Of a stretch of 64,000 nt of DNA, positions 11,541 to 19,318 are shown one piece after another. The number at the start of each line of letters is the position of its first letter. The first letter of the stretch is position 1. Made by a program: the position numbers and the translations under genes. The DNA comes from Streptomyces coelicoflavus (lineage in GTDB: Bacteria > Actinomycetota > Actinomycetes > Streptomycetales > Streptomycetaceae), in the NCBI RefSeq assembly GCF_003112555.1, contig NZ_BEWB01000017.1, positions 62,001-126,000 on the forward strand, in the 5' to 3' direction. Under the pieces are notes generated by a model. The model had not been told where the DNA came from and searched no databases. It worked only from the letters and a program-made list of their open reading frames with translations.

Positions 11541-13589
11541 GTGCAGGACAACGGGACAGAGGTGACCGCCGCCGGTATCGCGCGGCTCGCCGGCGTCGGC
11601 CGGGCCGCCGTCAGCAACTGGCGCCGCCGGCACGCGGACTTCCCCAGACCCGTCGGCGGCACCGAGACCAGCCCGTCCTTCGCCCTCGCCGACATCGAGG
11701 CATGGCTGCGCGCCCAGGGCAAACTCGCCGAGGTCCCCCCGCGCGAACGCGTCTGGCAGCAACTCGTCGGCCACCCCGAGGGACCGGTCACCGCCCTCAC
11801 GCACGCCGGCTGCGTCCTCCTGCTCGTCCACGAGCGCCCGAACCTGTGGCTGGACGCGAGCGCCGGCTCCGACGAACGCCTCGCCGCCATGCTGCCCGCC
11901 GCCCTCGACCAGGTGCTCGACGCCCGCTTCGGCCCCGGCCCCGAGCGCACCGTCGCCACCCCGATCGGCCCCCGGCTGCTCCCCTCCGCACCGCTCCTGC
12001 GCGGCGCCGCCGAACTCGCCGCCGGACCGGGCGCCCGCAAGGCGTACGAGTTCCTGCTCGGCCGGCATCTCGACGCCAACCCGCGGCAGTACACGCTCAC
12101 CCCGGAACCTCTGGCCGAGCTGATGGCCGAACTCGCCGGCCCCGCCCGCACGGTTCTCGACCCCGCCTGCGGCACCGGCACCCTGCTCCGGGCCGCCGCC
12201 GGCACCGCCACCGCCACCCGCCCCGGACAGGAGCTGTACGGCCAGGACAGCGACCCCGCGCCGGCCGCCCTCACCGCGCTGCGCCTCGCCCTGAGCACGG
12301 ACGCCACCGTGCGGGTCGCCGCCGGGGACAGCCTGCGCGCCGACGCCCGCACCGCCCTGCGCGCCGACGCCGCCCTGTGCCACCCCCCGTTCAACGAGCG
12401 CAACTGGGGCCACGACGAACTCGCCTACGACGCCCGCTGGGAGTACGGCTTCCCGGCCCGCACCGAGTCCGAACTGGCCTGGGTGCAGCACGCCCTGGCC
12501 CGTGTCAGGGACGGCGGCACCGTCGTCGTCCTCATGCCTCCCGCCGCCGCCTCCCGCCGCTCCGGCCGCCGTGTCCGCGCCGACCTGCTGCGCCGGGGCG
12601 CCCTGCGCGCCGTGATCGCCCTGCCGGTCGGCGCGGCACCCCCGTACAACATCCCCCTGCACCTGTGGGTGCTGCGCCGGCCCGAGCGGGCGCCCGCGCA
12701 GCCCGAGGTGCTGCTCGCCGACGCGGGGCAGTTCGCCGGGGAGGGCCGCGGCGGACCGGACTGGCGGTCCGTGCGGGACGCCGTGCTCGACGCCTGGGGG
12801 ACCTACGACCGCACCGGCCGGCTCGACGACCGGCCGGGCCTCGCCCGGTGCCTGCCCGTCATCGAACTCCTCGACGACGACGTCGACCTGGCCCCCGCCC
12901 GCCACCTGCCGCCCCCCACCGCCACCGGCGGCACCGGACGGCTCACGGACGTGCGCGAACGCCTGGACGAGACCCTGCGCCTGACCGCGGAACTGACCCC
13001 CGCGGCCCCCGGCACCGGACGCGCCGCGCCCCGCCGCCCGCTCACCACCGTCGGCGAACTCGCCCGCGCGGGCGCCCTGACCCTGCGCACCGGCACCAAC
13101 GGCGGCCACGCGCGCGTGCCCGTCCTCACCGACCACGACGTCCTCACCGGCACCGGCCCCTCCGGCACCCTCCCGGAGAGCGACGAGGAACCCGTGCTGA
13201 CCGAACCCGGCGACGTCGTCGTGCCCGTCCTCGGCGGCGGCACGGTCGCCCGCGTGATCGACGACGCGACCGCCGGCGCCGCCCTGGGGCGCAGCCTCGT
13301 GCTCCTGCGCCCCGACCCCGCCGCCCTCGACCCCTGGTTCCTCGCCGGGTTCCTGCGCGGCACCGCCAACCACCGGCAGGCCAGCAGCTACGCCTCCACC
13401 GCCACCCGCCTCGACGTACGCCGCCTCCAACTGCCCCGCCTCCCCCTCGAGGCCCAGCGCGGCTACGGCGACCGCTTCCGCGCCCTCGACGAGTTCGAAC
13501 GCGCGCTGCGCCTCGCGGGCCGCCTGGGGGAGCAGCTGGTGCGGGGCATGTACGACGGGCTCACGGACGGCACGGTGGCTCCCGACTGA
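11541..13589 (+). CDS. Winged-HTH / N6-adenine methylase / HsdS-like fusion
   Basis: The protein is 682 aa from GTG 11541, with GAGGGGG about 7 nt upstream; the frame is open from 11427 but passes through the inverted repeat. Residues about 8-55 form a DNA-binding helix-turn-helix (IARLAGVGRAAVSNWRRRH). Residues about 165-390 are a type I HsdM-like methylase with motif I DPACGTGTLL at 207-216. Motif IV, normally N/D/S-P-P-Y/F, reads H-P-P-F (281-284), so the usual catalytic Asn or Asp is missing. The last 170 or so residues resemble a half HsdS target-recognition module (LQLPRLPLEAQRGYGDRFRALDEFERALR). No HsdR nuclease is near. It could be an orphan methylase or a catalytically altered DNA-binding protein. 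The membrane-protein and kinase genes follow. Confidence 0.85.
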   Translation: MQDNGTEVTAAGIARLAGVGRAAVSNWRRRHADFPRPVGGTETSPSFALADIEAWLRAQGKLAEVPPRERVWQQLVGHPEGPVTALTHAGCVLLLVHERPNLWLDASAGSDERLAAMLPAALDQVLDARFGPGPERTVATPIGPRLLPSAPLLRGAAELAAGPGARKAYEFLLGRHLDANPRQYTLTPEPLAELMAELAGPARTVLDPACGTGTLLRAAAGTATATRPGQELYGQDSDPAPAALTALRLALSTDATVRVAAGDSLRADARTALRADAALCHPPFNERNWGHDELAYDARWEYGFPARTESELAWVQHALARVRDGGTVVVLMPPAAASRRSGRRVRADLLRRGALRAVIALPVGAAPPYNIPLHLWVLRRPERAPAQPEVLLADAGQFAGEGRGGPDWRSVRDAVLDAWGTYDRTGRLDDRPGLARCLPVIELLDDDVDLAPARHLPPPTATGGTGRLTDVRERLDETLRLTAELTPAAPGTGRAAPRRPLTTVGELARAGALTLRTGTNGGHARVPVLTDHDVLTGTGPSGTLPESDEEPVLTEPGDVVVPVLGGGTVARVIDDATAGAALGRSLVLLRPDPAALDPWFLAGFLRGTANHRQASSYASTATRLDVRRLQLPRLPLEAQRGYGDRFRALDEFERALRLAGRLGEQLVRGMYDGLTDGTVAPD

Positions 13590-13730
13590 GCGGTCCGCAC
13601 GGGCCGGGCGACCGGGACGGCAACGGCTCGGTACAACCCCGGGCCGCTTGTCCGTGTCGCCCTATACGCTCGACTCCGCACCGGACGACACCCGGTGCGC
13701 GTCCGTCTCTTCAGGTCCCCGGGAGAAGTC

Positions 13731-14366
13731 ATGCACGGCCACGGCTACGCGCCGCCACCGCCGCCGCGCCGGCCCGCCACCGCGGTGCTGGTCCTGCTGC
13801 GCGTCTTCTTCGTGGCCCTGGCCCTGCTGAGCCTCGGATTCCTCGCCTGGATCCCGACCCTGTACGCGGCCGTCGTGACCCGCCGACCGCGTCACTGGTG
13901 GGCCTTCGCGGTCTCGGTCGTCCTCCTGGTGGTCAGCTTCTGCTTCATGGCCACCGACGACACCGACGACTTCAGCACCCCGGCCGGCACCGCCGGCATG
14001 ATCATCCTGCTGCTCAACGCCTGCGCCTGCGCCGGGTACTTCCTGTACGCGGACATCACCCACCACCGTCGGCCGCCCCGCCCTGGCCACATACCCCCGA
14101 TGCCACTGCCCGGGGCGCCCGGCTACGGACACCCGCAGCCCGGACACCCGCAGCCCGGGCACCCGCAGCCCGGATACCCCTACGCCCCGGCACCCGCCGC
14201 CGCGCAGACGCCCGCACCGCCGTACCAGGCCCCACCGCCGCAGCACCAGCCCGCCCCCGCCCGCATCGACCAGGTCCGCGCCGAACTCGACGAGCTCAGC
14301 GACTACCTGCGCCACCACGACGGCGGCGGCCACGACGGCCGCGGCCACGACCAGGGCGGAAGGTGA
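13731..14366 (+). CDS. Proline-rich small membrane protein
   Basis: The protein is 211 aa from ATG 13731, with GGGAGAA upstream; the frame opens at 13695 but lacks a ribosome site. A cytoplasmic proline stretch (YAPPPPPRRP) leads into about four membrane helices between residues 18 and 115. A His/Pro/Gln/Gly-rich tail follows, with three or more tandem GHPQP units from a 15-bp DNA repeat near 14130-14175, and then a short acidic helical end. Its stop overlaps the kinase start (GTGA), so the two are co-translated. It may anchor or be a substrate of the kinase. No family is recognised. Confidence 0.8.
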   Translation: MHGHGYAPPPPPRRPATAVLVLLRVFFVALALLSLGFLAWIPTLYAAVVTRRPRHWWAFAVSVVLLVVSFCFMATDDTDDFSTPAGTAGMIILLLNACACAGYFLYADITHHRRPPRPGHIPPMPLPGAPGYGHPQPGHPQPGHPQPGYPYAPAPAAAQTPAPPYQAPPPQHQPAPARIDQVRAELDELSDYLRHHDGGGHDGRGHDQGGR

Positions 14367-15895
14367 CCGTGGCGACGGGACGCGTCGTCGCCGGCCGGTA
14401 CGAGCTGTCCACGCTCATCGGCCAGGGCGGCATGGGACAGGTCTGGACGGCGTACGACCGGCGTCTGGACCGGCGCGTGGCGGTGAAGCTGCTGCGCCCC
14501 GACAAGGTCGCCGGGGCGGAGGCCGACGAACTGCGCCGCCGGTTCGTGCGCGAGTGCCGGATCACCGCACAGGTCGACCACCCCGGCCTGGTCACGGTGC
14601 ACGACGCGGGCAGCGAGGGCGAGGAGCTGTTCCTCGTCATGCAGTACGTCGACGGCGCCGACCTCTCCGACCACCTCGCCGAGCACGAGCCCTACCCGTG
14701 GCAGTGGGCGGTCGCGGTCGCCGCCCAGCTGTGCGCCGTACTGAGCGCCGTGCACGCCGTGCCGATCGTCCACCGCGACCTCAAGCCGCGCAACGTCATG
14801 GTCAAGCAGGACGGCACCGTCACCGTCCTCGACCTCGGCGTCGCCTCCGTCATGGACGCCGACACCACCCGCCTCACCCACACCGGCACGCCCATCGGCT
14901 CCCCCGCCTACATGGCACCCGAGCAGGCCATGGGCGGCGCCGTCGGCCCGTACACCGACCTGTACGCGCTCGGTGTGCTGCTGCACGAACTGCTCAGCGG
15001 CGACGTCCCGTTCTCCGGCTCGACGGCGCTCGGCGTGCTGCACCGGCACCTGTACGAGCCCCCGCTGCCCGTGCGCGGCATCCGTCCCGAGGTCCCGGAG
15101 GCGCTCGAGGCCCTGGTGCTGCGCCTGCTCGCCAAGGACCCGCAGCACCGCCCCGACTCCGCCCAGGAGGTCTACGAGCACCTGGCGCTCCTGCTGCCCG
15201 CACGCGGCGTACCCACCGGCGGCCCCCTGGACCCCACCCGCCCCTTCGTGCGCCCGCACGCCCCCTGGCCCGACCTCGCCCGCACCCCCGCGCCGCAGCC
15301 GGCCCCCGCCCCGCCCGTCGCCGAGGCGGGCAAGCCGGACGTCGCCCGTGCCGTCGACGACGTCAAGCGGCTGCTCGGCGAGGGCCGCATCACCCAGGCC
15401 GTCGACATCCTCGGCGCGATCCTGCCCGCCGCCGCCGAACAGCACGGCGAACGCTCCCCGGTCGTGCGCACCCTGCGCAAGCAGTACGCGGCGACCCTCA
15501 TGGACGACGGCCAGTACCGGCGCGCCCTGCCCGAACTGCGCCGCCTCGCCGACGAACGCGCCGCCGAGGCCGGCCAGGCCGACCCGCAGTCCCTGCGCCA
15601 CCGCTACGACGCCGCCCAGTGCCTGGAACAGCTCGGCGAACCGGCCGCCGCACTCACCGAGTACCGCGCGCTGCTGCCGTACTACGAGAACCGGTACGTC
15701 GCCGGAGACCCCGACCTCGCGCACGACGTGCGCCGCCGCATCGGCCACCTGCTCCTCGCCCTCGGCGACCGCGCCGCCGCCCACGACACACTGGCCCGGC
15801 TGCTGCACGACGTGGAGCGCGTCCACGGCCCCGGCCATCCGCTCGCGGCCGAGATCCGGCGCACGTTGCAGTGGCTCGGCCAGATGCGCGGCTGA
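14363..15895 (+). CDS. Ser/Thr protein kinase with C-terminal TPR-like domain
   Basis: The protein is 510 aa from GTG 14363, overlapping the membrane-protein stop. The N-terminal 270 residues are a Hanks-type kinase: glycine loop IGQGGMGQV at 19-27, Lys42, catalytic HRDLKPRN at 137-144, DLG in place of DFG at 157-159, and SPAYMAPEQ. After a Pro-rich linker (about 285-330), about 180 residues of paired helices look like TPR/bacterial transcription-activator repeats (LRKQYAATLMDDGQYRRALPELRRLA). No membrane helix is present, unlike PknB-type receptor kinases. The membrane-bound neighbour may supply localisation. Substrates are unknown. All catalytic residues are present, so activity is expected. 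Confidence 0.93.
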   Translation: MTVATGRVVAGRYELSTLIGQGGMGQVWTAYDRRLDRRVAVKLLRPDKVAGAEADELRRRFVRECRITAQVDHPGLVTVHDAGSEGEELFLVMQYVDGADLSDHLAEHEPYPWQWAVAVAAQLCAVLSAVHAVPIVHRDLKPRNVMVKQDGTVTVLDLGVASVMDADTTRLTHTGTPIGSPAYMAPEQAMGGAVGPYTDLYALGVLLHELLSGDVPFSGSTALGVLHRHLYEPPLPVRGIRPEVPEALEALVLRLLAKDPQHRPDSAQEVYEHLALLLPARGVPTGGPLDPTRPFVRPHAPWPDLARTPAPQPAPAPPVAEAGKPDVARAVDDVKRLLGEGRITQAVDILGAILPAAAEQHGERSPVVRTLRKQYAATLMDDGQYRRALPELRRLADERAAEAGQADPQSLRHRYDAAQCLEQLGEPAAALTEYRALLPYYENRYVAGDPDLAHDVRRRIGHLLLALGDRAAAHDTLARLLHDVERVHGPGHPLAAEIRRTLQWLGQMRG

Positions 15896-16041
15896 CCACC
15901 GCCCGGTCACCGGTGGACCACCGGCCGGCCCCCGCCGCCACGCGGGCCGGGGGCGAGGCGGTGCCCGAAGTCCTGATGAATCGTTGGTCCAATGGGTTGG
16001 CCAGAGCCGGGCCACTGCCTAACATCGATCATCGCAAGACT

Positions 16042-16059
16042 TTGTGCACCGTCGCACAA
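16042..16059 (+). promoter_or_regulatory. Short inverted repeat upstream of SurA-like gene
   Basis: TTGTGC (16042-16047), ACCGTC, GCACAA (16054-16059). It overlaps the in-frame GTG at 16044 and lies just upstream of GGGAGG, so it could be an operator or a leader hairpin limiting access to the ribosome site. The rest of the 185-bp gap after the kinase gene holds only GC-rich inverted-repeat sequence. Confidence 0.4.
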
Positions 16060-16079
16060 TCTCCAAACGGGAGGTTCCC

Positions 16080-16733
16080 TTGCACCGCCGCAGCCGCCGT
16101 CGCCCCGCGCTTCTCCTCACCGCCGCGATCGCCGCAGCGGCACCCCTGCTCACCGCCTGCGGCAGCGACGCGCACCCGGGCGCCGCGGCCGTCGTCGGCG
16201 ACCAGCGGATCACCGTCGCCCAGCTGGAGAACCGCGTCGACGAGGTGCGCGAGGCCCAGCGCGCCGCCGTCCCGGACGACGCCCAGTACCAGCAGGTCGT
16301 CGCCAGGACCGGCACCCTCACCCGGGACACCCTGCACGGCATGGTCCTCGACCGGGTCCTGCACCGGGCCGCCCAGGACGCCGGTGTGACCGTCAGCCGC
16401 AAGGAGGTGCAGGGGATGCGCGGCGATCTGGAGACGCAGGCCGGCGGCCCCGAGCAGCTGGAGACGGTATGGCTCCAGCAGTACGGCGTCGCCCCCGAGC
16501 GCCTCGACGACAACCTCCGCGTCCAGCTGGAGGCGCAGAAGCTCGCCCAGAGCCTCGGCACCGACACCAGCCGGCCCGAGTTCTGGCAGGCCCTGTCCGA
16601 GGCCTCCAAGAAGCTCGACGTCGACCTCAACCCGCGCTACGGCGCCTGGGACGTCCAGAAGAGCAGCCGCGTCGACACGCCGACGCCGTGGGTGCGGGAG
16701 GTCGCGGCGGCCGGCGGGCAGCAGCCGGCATAG
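16080..16733 (+). CDS. SurA N-domain-like lipoprotein
   Basis: The protein is 217 aa from TTG 16080, placed 6 nt after GGGAGG; the alternative GTG 16044 would add 12 residues before the signal sequence. MHRRSRRRPALLLTAAIAAA plus the lipobox LLTAC near residue 27 predict an exported lipoprotein. The mature part begins with a SurA/peptidyl-prolyl-isomerase N-terminal pattern (AAVVGDQRITVAQLENRVDEV, then TLHGMVLDRVLHRAAQDAGV). It lacks a PPIase domain, so it is probably a chaperone-like envelope protein. It precedes mazG with about 75 nt between. Confidence 0.8.
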   Translation: MHRRSRRRPALLLTAAIAAAAPLLTACGSDAHPGAAAVVGDQRITVAQLENRVDEVREAQRAAVPDDAQYQQVVARTGTLTRDTLHGMVLDRVLHRAAQDAGVTVSRKEVQGMRGDLETQAGGPEQLETVWLQQYGVAPERLDDNLRVQLEAQKLAQSLGTDTSRPEFWQALSEASKKLDVDLNPRYGAWDVQKSSRVDTPTPWVREVAAAGGQQPA

Positions 16734-16797
16734 CGCCACTGAGCTGCACCGATACGGTGCCCTGTGGACAACTCGCGGGGCCGTCGGGGGTGTGCGT

Positions 16798-16803
16798 TAG
16801 GTT
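16798..16803 (+). promoter_or_regulatory. -10 box for leaderless mazG transcript
   Basis: TAGGTT at 16798-16803 lies 6 nt before the GTG start at 16810, the normal distance from a -10 box to the transcription start. No clear -35 is seen. GGAGA is too close to the start to act as a usual ribosome site. Confidence 0.5.
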
Positions 16804-16809
16804 CGGAGA

Positions 16810-17787
16810 GTGAACGCAACCAGCGCCGGCCCGACCGCCCCCGACCAGGGCCGCATCGTCCTGCTCACCACCAGCCACCGGGTCGCCCCCGGCCTGCTGT
16901 CCTGGCCCGCCTGGCAGGCCCTGCGGACCGCCGACCGCGTCCTGTGCGCCGACGGCGCCCACCCCCAGCTGCCCTATCTGCGCGAGGCGGGCATACGGGT
17001 CGACGAGGCGTCCCCGACCGCGGAGGAACTGGTGGACGCCTGCGCCGGCGGCCGCACGGCCGTGGTCGTCGCCACCGGCGAGGGCGACCCCGCGCTCACC
17101 GACGGACTCGCCCGCCTCGCCGGCTCCGGCCGCGTCCACATGCCCGAGCTCGAACTGCTCCCCGCCTCCTACGACCTCCCCGGCGCCCGCCTCCTCGACC
17201 TCGTCCAGGTCATGGACCGCATCCGCCTCGAATGCCCCTGGTCCTCGCAGCGCACCCACAAGGGCCTGGCCAAGTACGCCATCGAGGAGGCGTACGAACT
17301 CGTCGAGGCCATCGAGGACGGCGACCGCGACGAACTGCGCGAGGAGCTGGGCGACGTCCTCCTCCAGGTCGTCTTCCACGGCCGCATCGCCGAGGAGGAC
17401 CCCGACGCGCCGTTCTCCGTGGACGACGTGGCCGGCACCATCGTCGACAAGCTCGTCCACCGCCACCCGCACGTCTTCGGCGACGAGACGGCCGACACCC
17501 CCGAGGAGGTCCGCGAGCACTGGCTGCGCACCAAGGCCGCCGAGAAGCAGCGCACCTCGGTCACCGAGGGCGTCCCCCTCGGCCAGCCCGGCCTCGCCCT
17601 CGCCGCCAAGCTCCACTCCCGCGTCCGCACCGCGGGCCTCGACGTCCCGCTGCCCACCGGCGAGGGCATCGGCTACGACCTGCTCGCCCTCGCCGCCCGC
17701 GCCGAGGCCGGGGGCACCGACCCCGAGGCGGCCCTGAGAGCGGCGGCCCGGACCTACCGGGACGCGATCAGGGCGGTCGAGGGATGA
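16810..17787 (+). CDS. mazG: Nucleoside triphosphate pyrophosphohydrolase MazG
   Basis: This 325-aa enzyme is predicted to hydrolyse (d)NTPs to monophosphates and pyrophosphate, cleaning aberrant nucleotides and possibly modulating (p)ppGpp. Residues about 15-140 resemble a reduced tetrapyrrole-methylase-like module (IVLLTTSHRVAPGLL, VVVATGEGDPALTDGL), as in YabN-type fusions. The MazG domain begins at LVQVMDRIRLECPWSSQRTHKGLAKYAIEEAYELVEAI, with metal-binding EEAYE and EELGDVLLQVVFH. The start is GTG 16810, and the transcript is probably leaderless. Its stop overlaps the P450 start (ATGA). Confidence 0.92.
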   Translation: MNATSAGPTAPDQGRIVLLTTSHRVAPGLLSWPAWQALRTADRVLCADGAHPQLPYLREAGIRVDEASPTAEELVDACAGGRTAVVVATGEGDPALTDGLARLAGSGRVHMPELELLPASYDLPGARLLDLVQVMDRIRLECPWSSQRTHKGLAKYAIEEAYELVEAIEDGDRDELREELGDVLLQVVFHGRIAEEDPDAPFSVDDVAGTIVDKLVHRHPHVFGDETADTPEEVREHWLRTKAAEKQRTSVTEGVPLGQPGLALAAKLHSRVRTAGLDVPLPTGEGIGYDLLALAARAEAGGTDPEAALRAAARTYRDAIRAVEG

Positions 17788-19175
17788 CCGGCAACCCGCC
17801 CGTACCCGGTTCTGCTTCCGGCCCCGTAGCCGGTTCTGCTTCCGGCCCCGTAGCCGGTTCTGCTTCCGGCCCCGCCCCCGGGCCTGCCTCCGGACCCGTC
17901 CCCGAGCTGTTCACCTGGGAGTTCGCGAGCGACCCCTACCCCGCCTACGCCTGGTTGCGCGAACACGCCCCCGTGCACCGCACCCGGCTGCCCAGCGGAG
18001 TGGAGGCCTGGCTGGTCACCCGGTACGCCGACGCGAAGCAGGCGCTCGCCGACCCGCGGCTGTCCAAGAACCCGGCGCACCACGACGAGCCCGCGCACGC
18101 CAAGGGCAAGACCGGCATTCCGGGGGAGCGGAAGGCCGAGCTGATGACCCATCTGCTGAACATCGACCCGCCCGACCACACCAGGCTGCGACGGCTGGTC
18201 AGCAAGGCCTTCACACCCCGCCGGGTGGCCGAGTTCGCGCCCCGGGTGCAGGAACTGGCCGACGGCCTCATCGACCGCTTCGCCGCCACCGGCTCCGCCG
18301 ACCTCATCCACGAGTTCGCCTTCCCGCTGCCCATCTACGCCATCTGCGACCTGCTCGGCGTCCCCCGCGAGGACCAGGACGACTTCCGGGACTGGGCGGG
18401 CATGATGATCCGTCACGGCGGAGGCCCGCGGGGCGGCGTCGCACGCTCGGTGAAGAAGATGCGCGGCTACCTCGCCGACCTCATCCACCGCAAGCGCGCC
18501 GCACTGCCGCTCGAACCCGCACCCGGCGAAGACCTCATCTCCGCCCTGATCCGCGCCTCCGACCACGGCGAGCACCTCACCGAGAACGAGGCCGCGGCCA
18601 TGGCCTTCATCCTGCTCTTCGCAGGATTCGAAACCACCGTCAACCTGATCGGCAACGGCACGTACGCGCTGCTCACCCACCCCGAGCAGCGTGAGCGGCT
18701 GCAGACCTCGCTGGCCGCCGGGGAGCGCGGCCTGCTGGAGACCGGCGTCGAGGAACTCCTGCGCTACGACGGCCCGGTGGAGCTGGCGACCTGGCGGTTC
18801 GCCACCCGGCCGCTGACCATCGGCGGGCAGGAGGTCGCGGCCGGCGATCCCGTTCTCGTCGTCCTGGCCGCCGCCGACCGGGACCCGGAGCGGTTCACCG
18901 ACCCGGACACCCTGGACCTCGCCCGACGCGACAGCCAGCACCTCGGGTACGGACACGGCATCCACTACTGCCTCGGCGCCCCGCTGGCCCGGCTCGAGGG
19001 ACAGACGGCGCTGGCCACGCTCCTCACCCGGCTGCCGGACCTCCGCCTCGCCGCCGACCCGGCCGAACTCCGGTGGCGCGGCGGCCTCATCATGCGCGGT
19101 CTGCGCACTTTGCCGGTGTCGTTCACCCCGCCCGTGTCATCGGGCGACAACGGTCCGTCGCCTACGCAAAAGTGA
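17784..19175 (+). CDS. Cytochrome P450, CYP107-like
   Basis: This 463-aa soluble haem monooxygenase overlaps mazG by ATGA. The first 40 or so residues are a low-complexity Gly/Ser/Ala/Pro leader built from a 24-bp repeat. The P450 core starts near FTWEFASDPYPAYAWLREHAP. The I-helix AGFET lies at 280-284, the ExxR motif ELLR at 324-327, and the haem-ligand region GYGHGIHYCLGAPLAR has Cys396. By memory of gene order it corresponds to S. coelicolor CYP107U1; the native substrate is not evident. No ferredoxin gene is adjacent. Coupling to mazG is conserved in order only, as far as I know. Confidence 0.93.
   Translation: MTGNPPVPGSASGPVAGSASGPVAGSASGPAPGPASGPVPELFTWEFASDPYPAYAWLREHAPVHRTRLPSGVEAWLVTRYADAKQALADPRLSKNPAHHDEPAHAKGKTGIPGERKAELMTHLLNIDPPDHTRLRRLVSKAFTPRRVAEFAPRVQELADGLIDRFAATGSADLIHEFAFPLPIYAICDLLGVPREDQDDFRDWAGMMIRHGGGPRGGVARSVKKMRGYLADLIHRKRAALPLEPAPGEDLISALIRASDHGEHLTENEAAAMAFILLFAGFETTVNLIGNGTYALLTHPEQRERLQTSLAAGERGLLETGVEELLRYDGPVELATWRFATRPLTIGGQEVAAGDPVLVVLAAADRDPERFTDPDTLDLARRDSQHLGYGHGIHYCLGAPLARLEGQTALATLLTRLPDLRLAADPAELRWRGGLIMRGLRTLPVSFTPPVSSGDNGPSPTQK
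17806..17877 (+). repeat. 24-bp in-frame tandem repeat x3 in P450 leader
   Basis: Three 24-bp units begin at 17806, 17830 and 17854. Each starts CCGGTTCTGCTTCCGGCCCC and encodes eight residues (GSASGPVA-like). The third diverges at its last bases. It lengthens the N-terminus before the folded domain. Confidence 0.9.
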
Positions 19176-19190
19176 CACGCGCTCAACTCT

Positions 19191-19231
19191 GTGATCTTCA
19201 CGTGATCTGCGCGGCATGAACTTGTGACAAG
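19191..19231 (+). promoter_or_regulatory. Repeats upstream of first rpf gene
   Basis: GTGATCT is repeated at 19191 and 19202 (11-bp period), followed by the palindrome CTTGT-G-ACAAG at 19221-19231. A TATACGTT -10-like box follows at 19244. These are candidate regulator sites for the first rpf gene; no factor can be named. Confidence 0.35.
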
Positions 19232-19318
19232 CGATGATCTCCCTATACGTTCACGGATCAACGTGGTGTCGAGCGTCATCCGCCGCGTGGTCCCCGTCGT
19301 CTTGTGAAAGGTCGTCGC

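Noticed and set aside
14130..14175. Possible CRISPR-like short repeats
   Set aside because: The 15-bp units are contiguous, in frame and encode GHPQP; there are no spacers. No CRISPR array was seen in the window.
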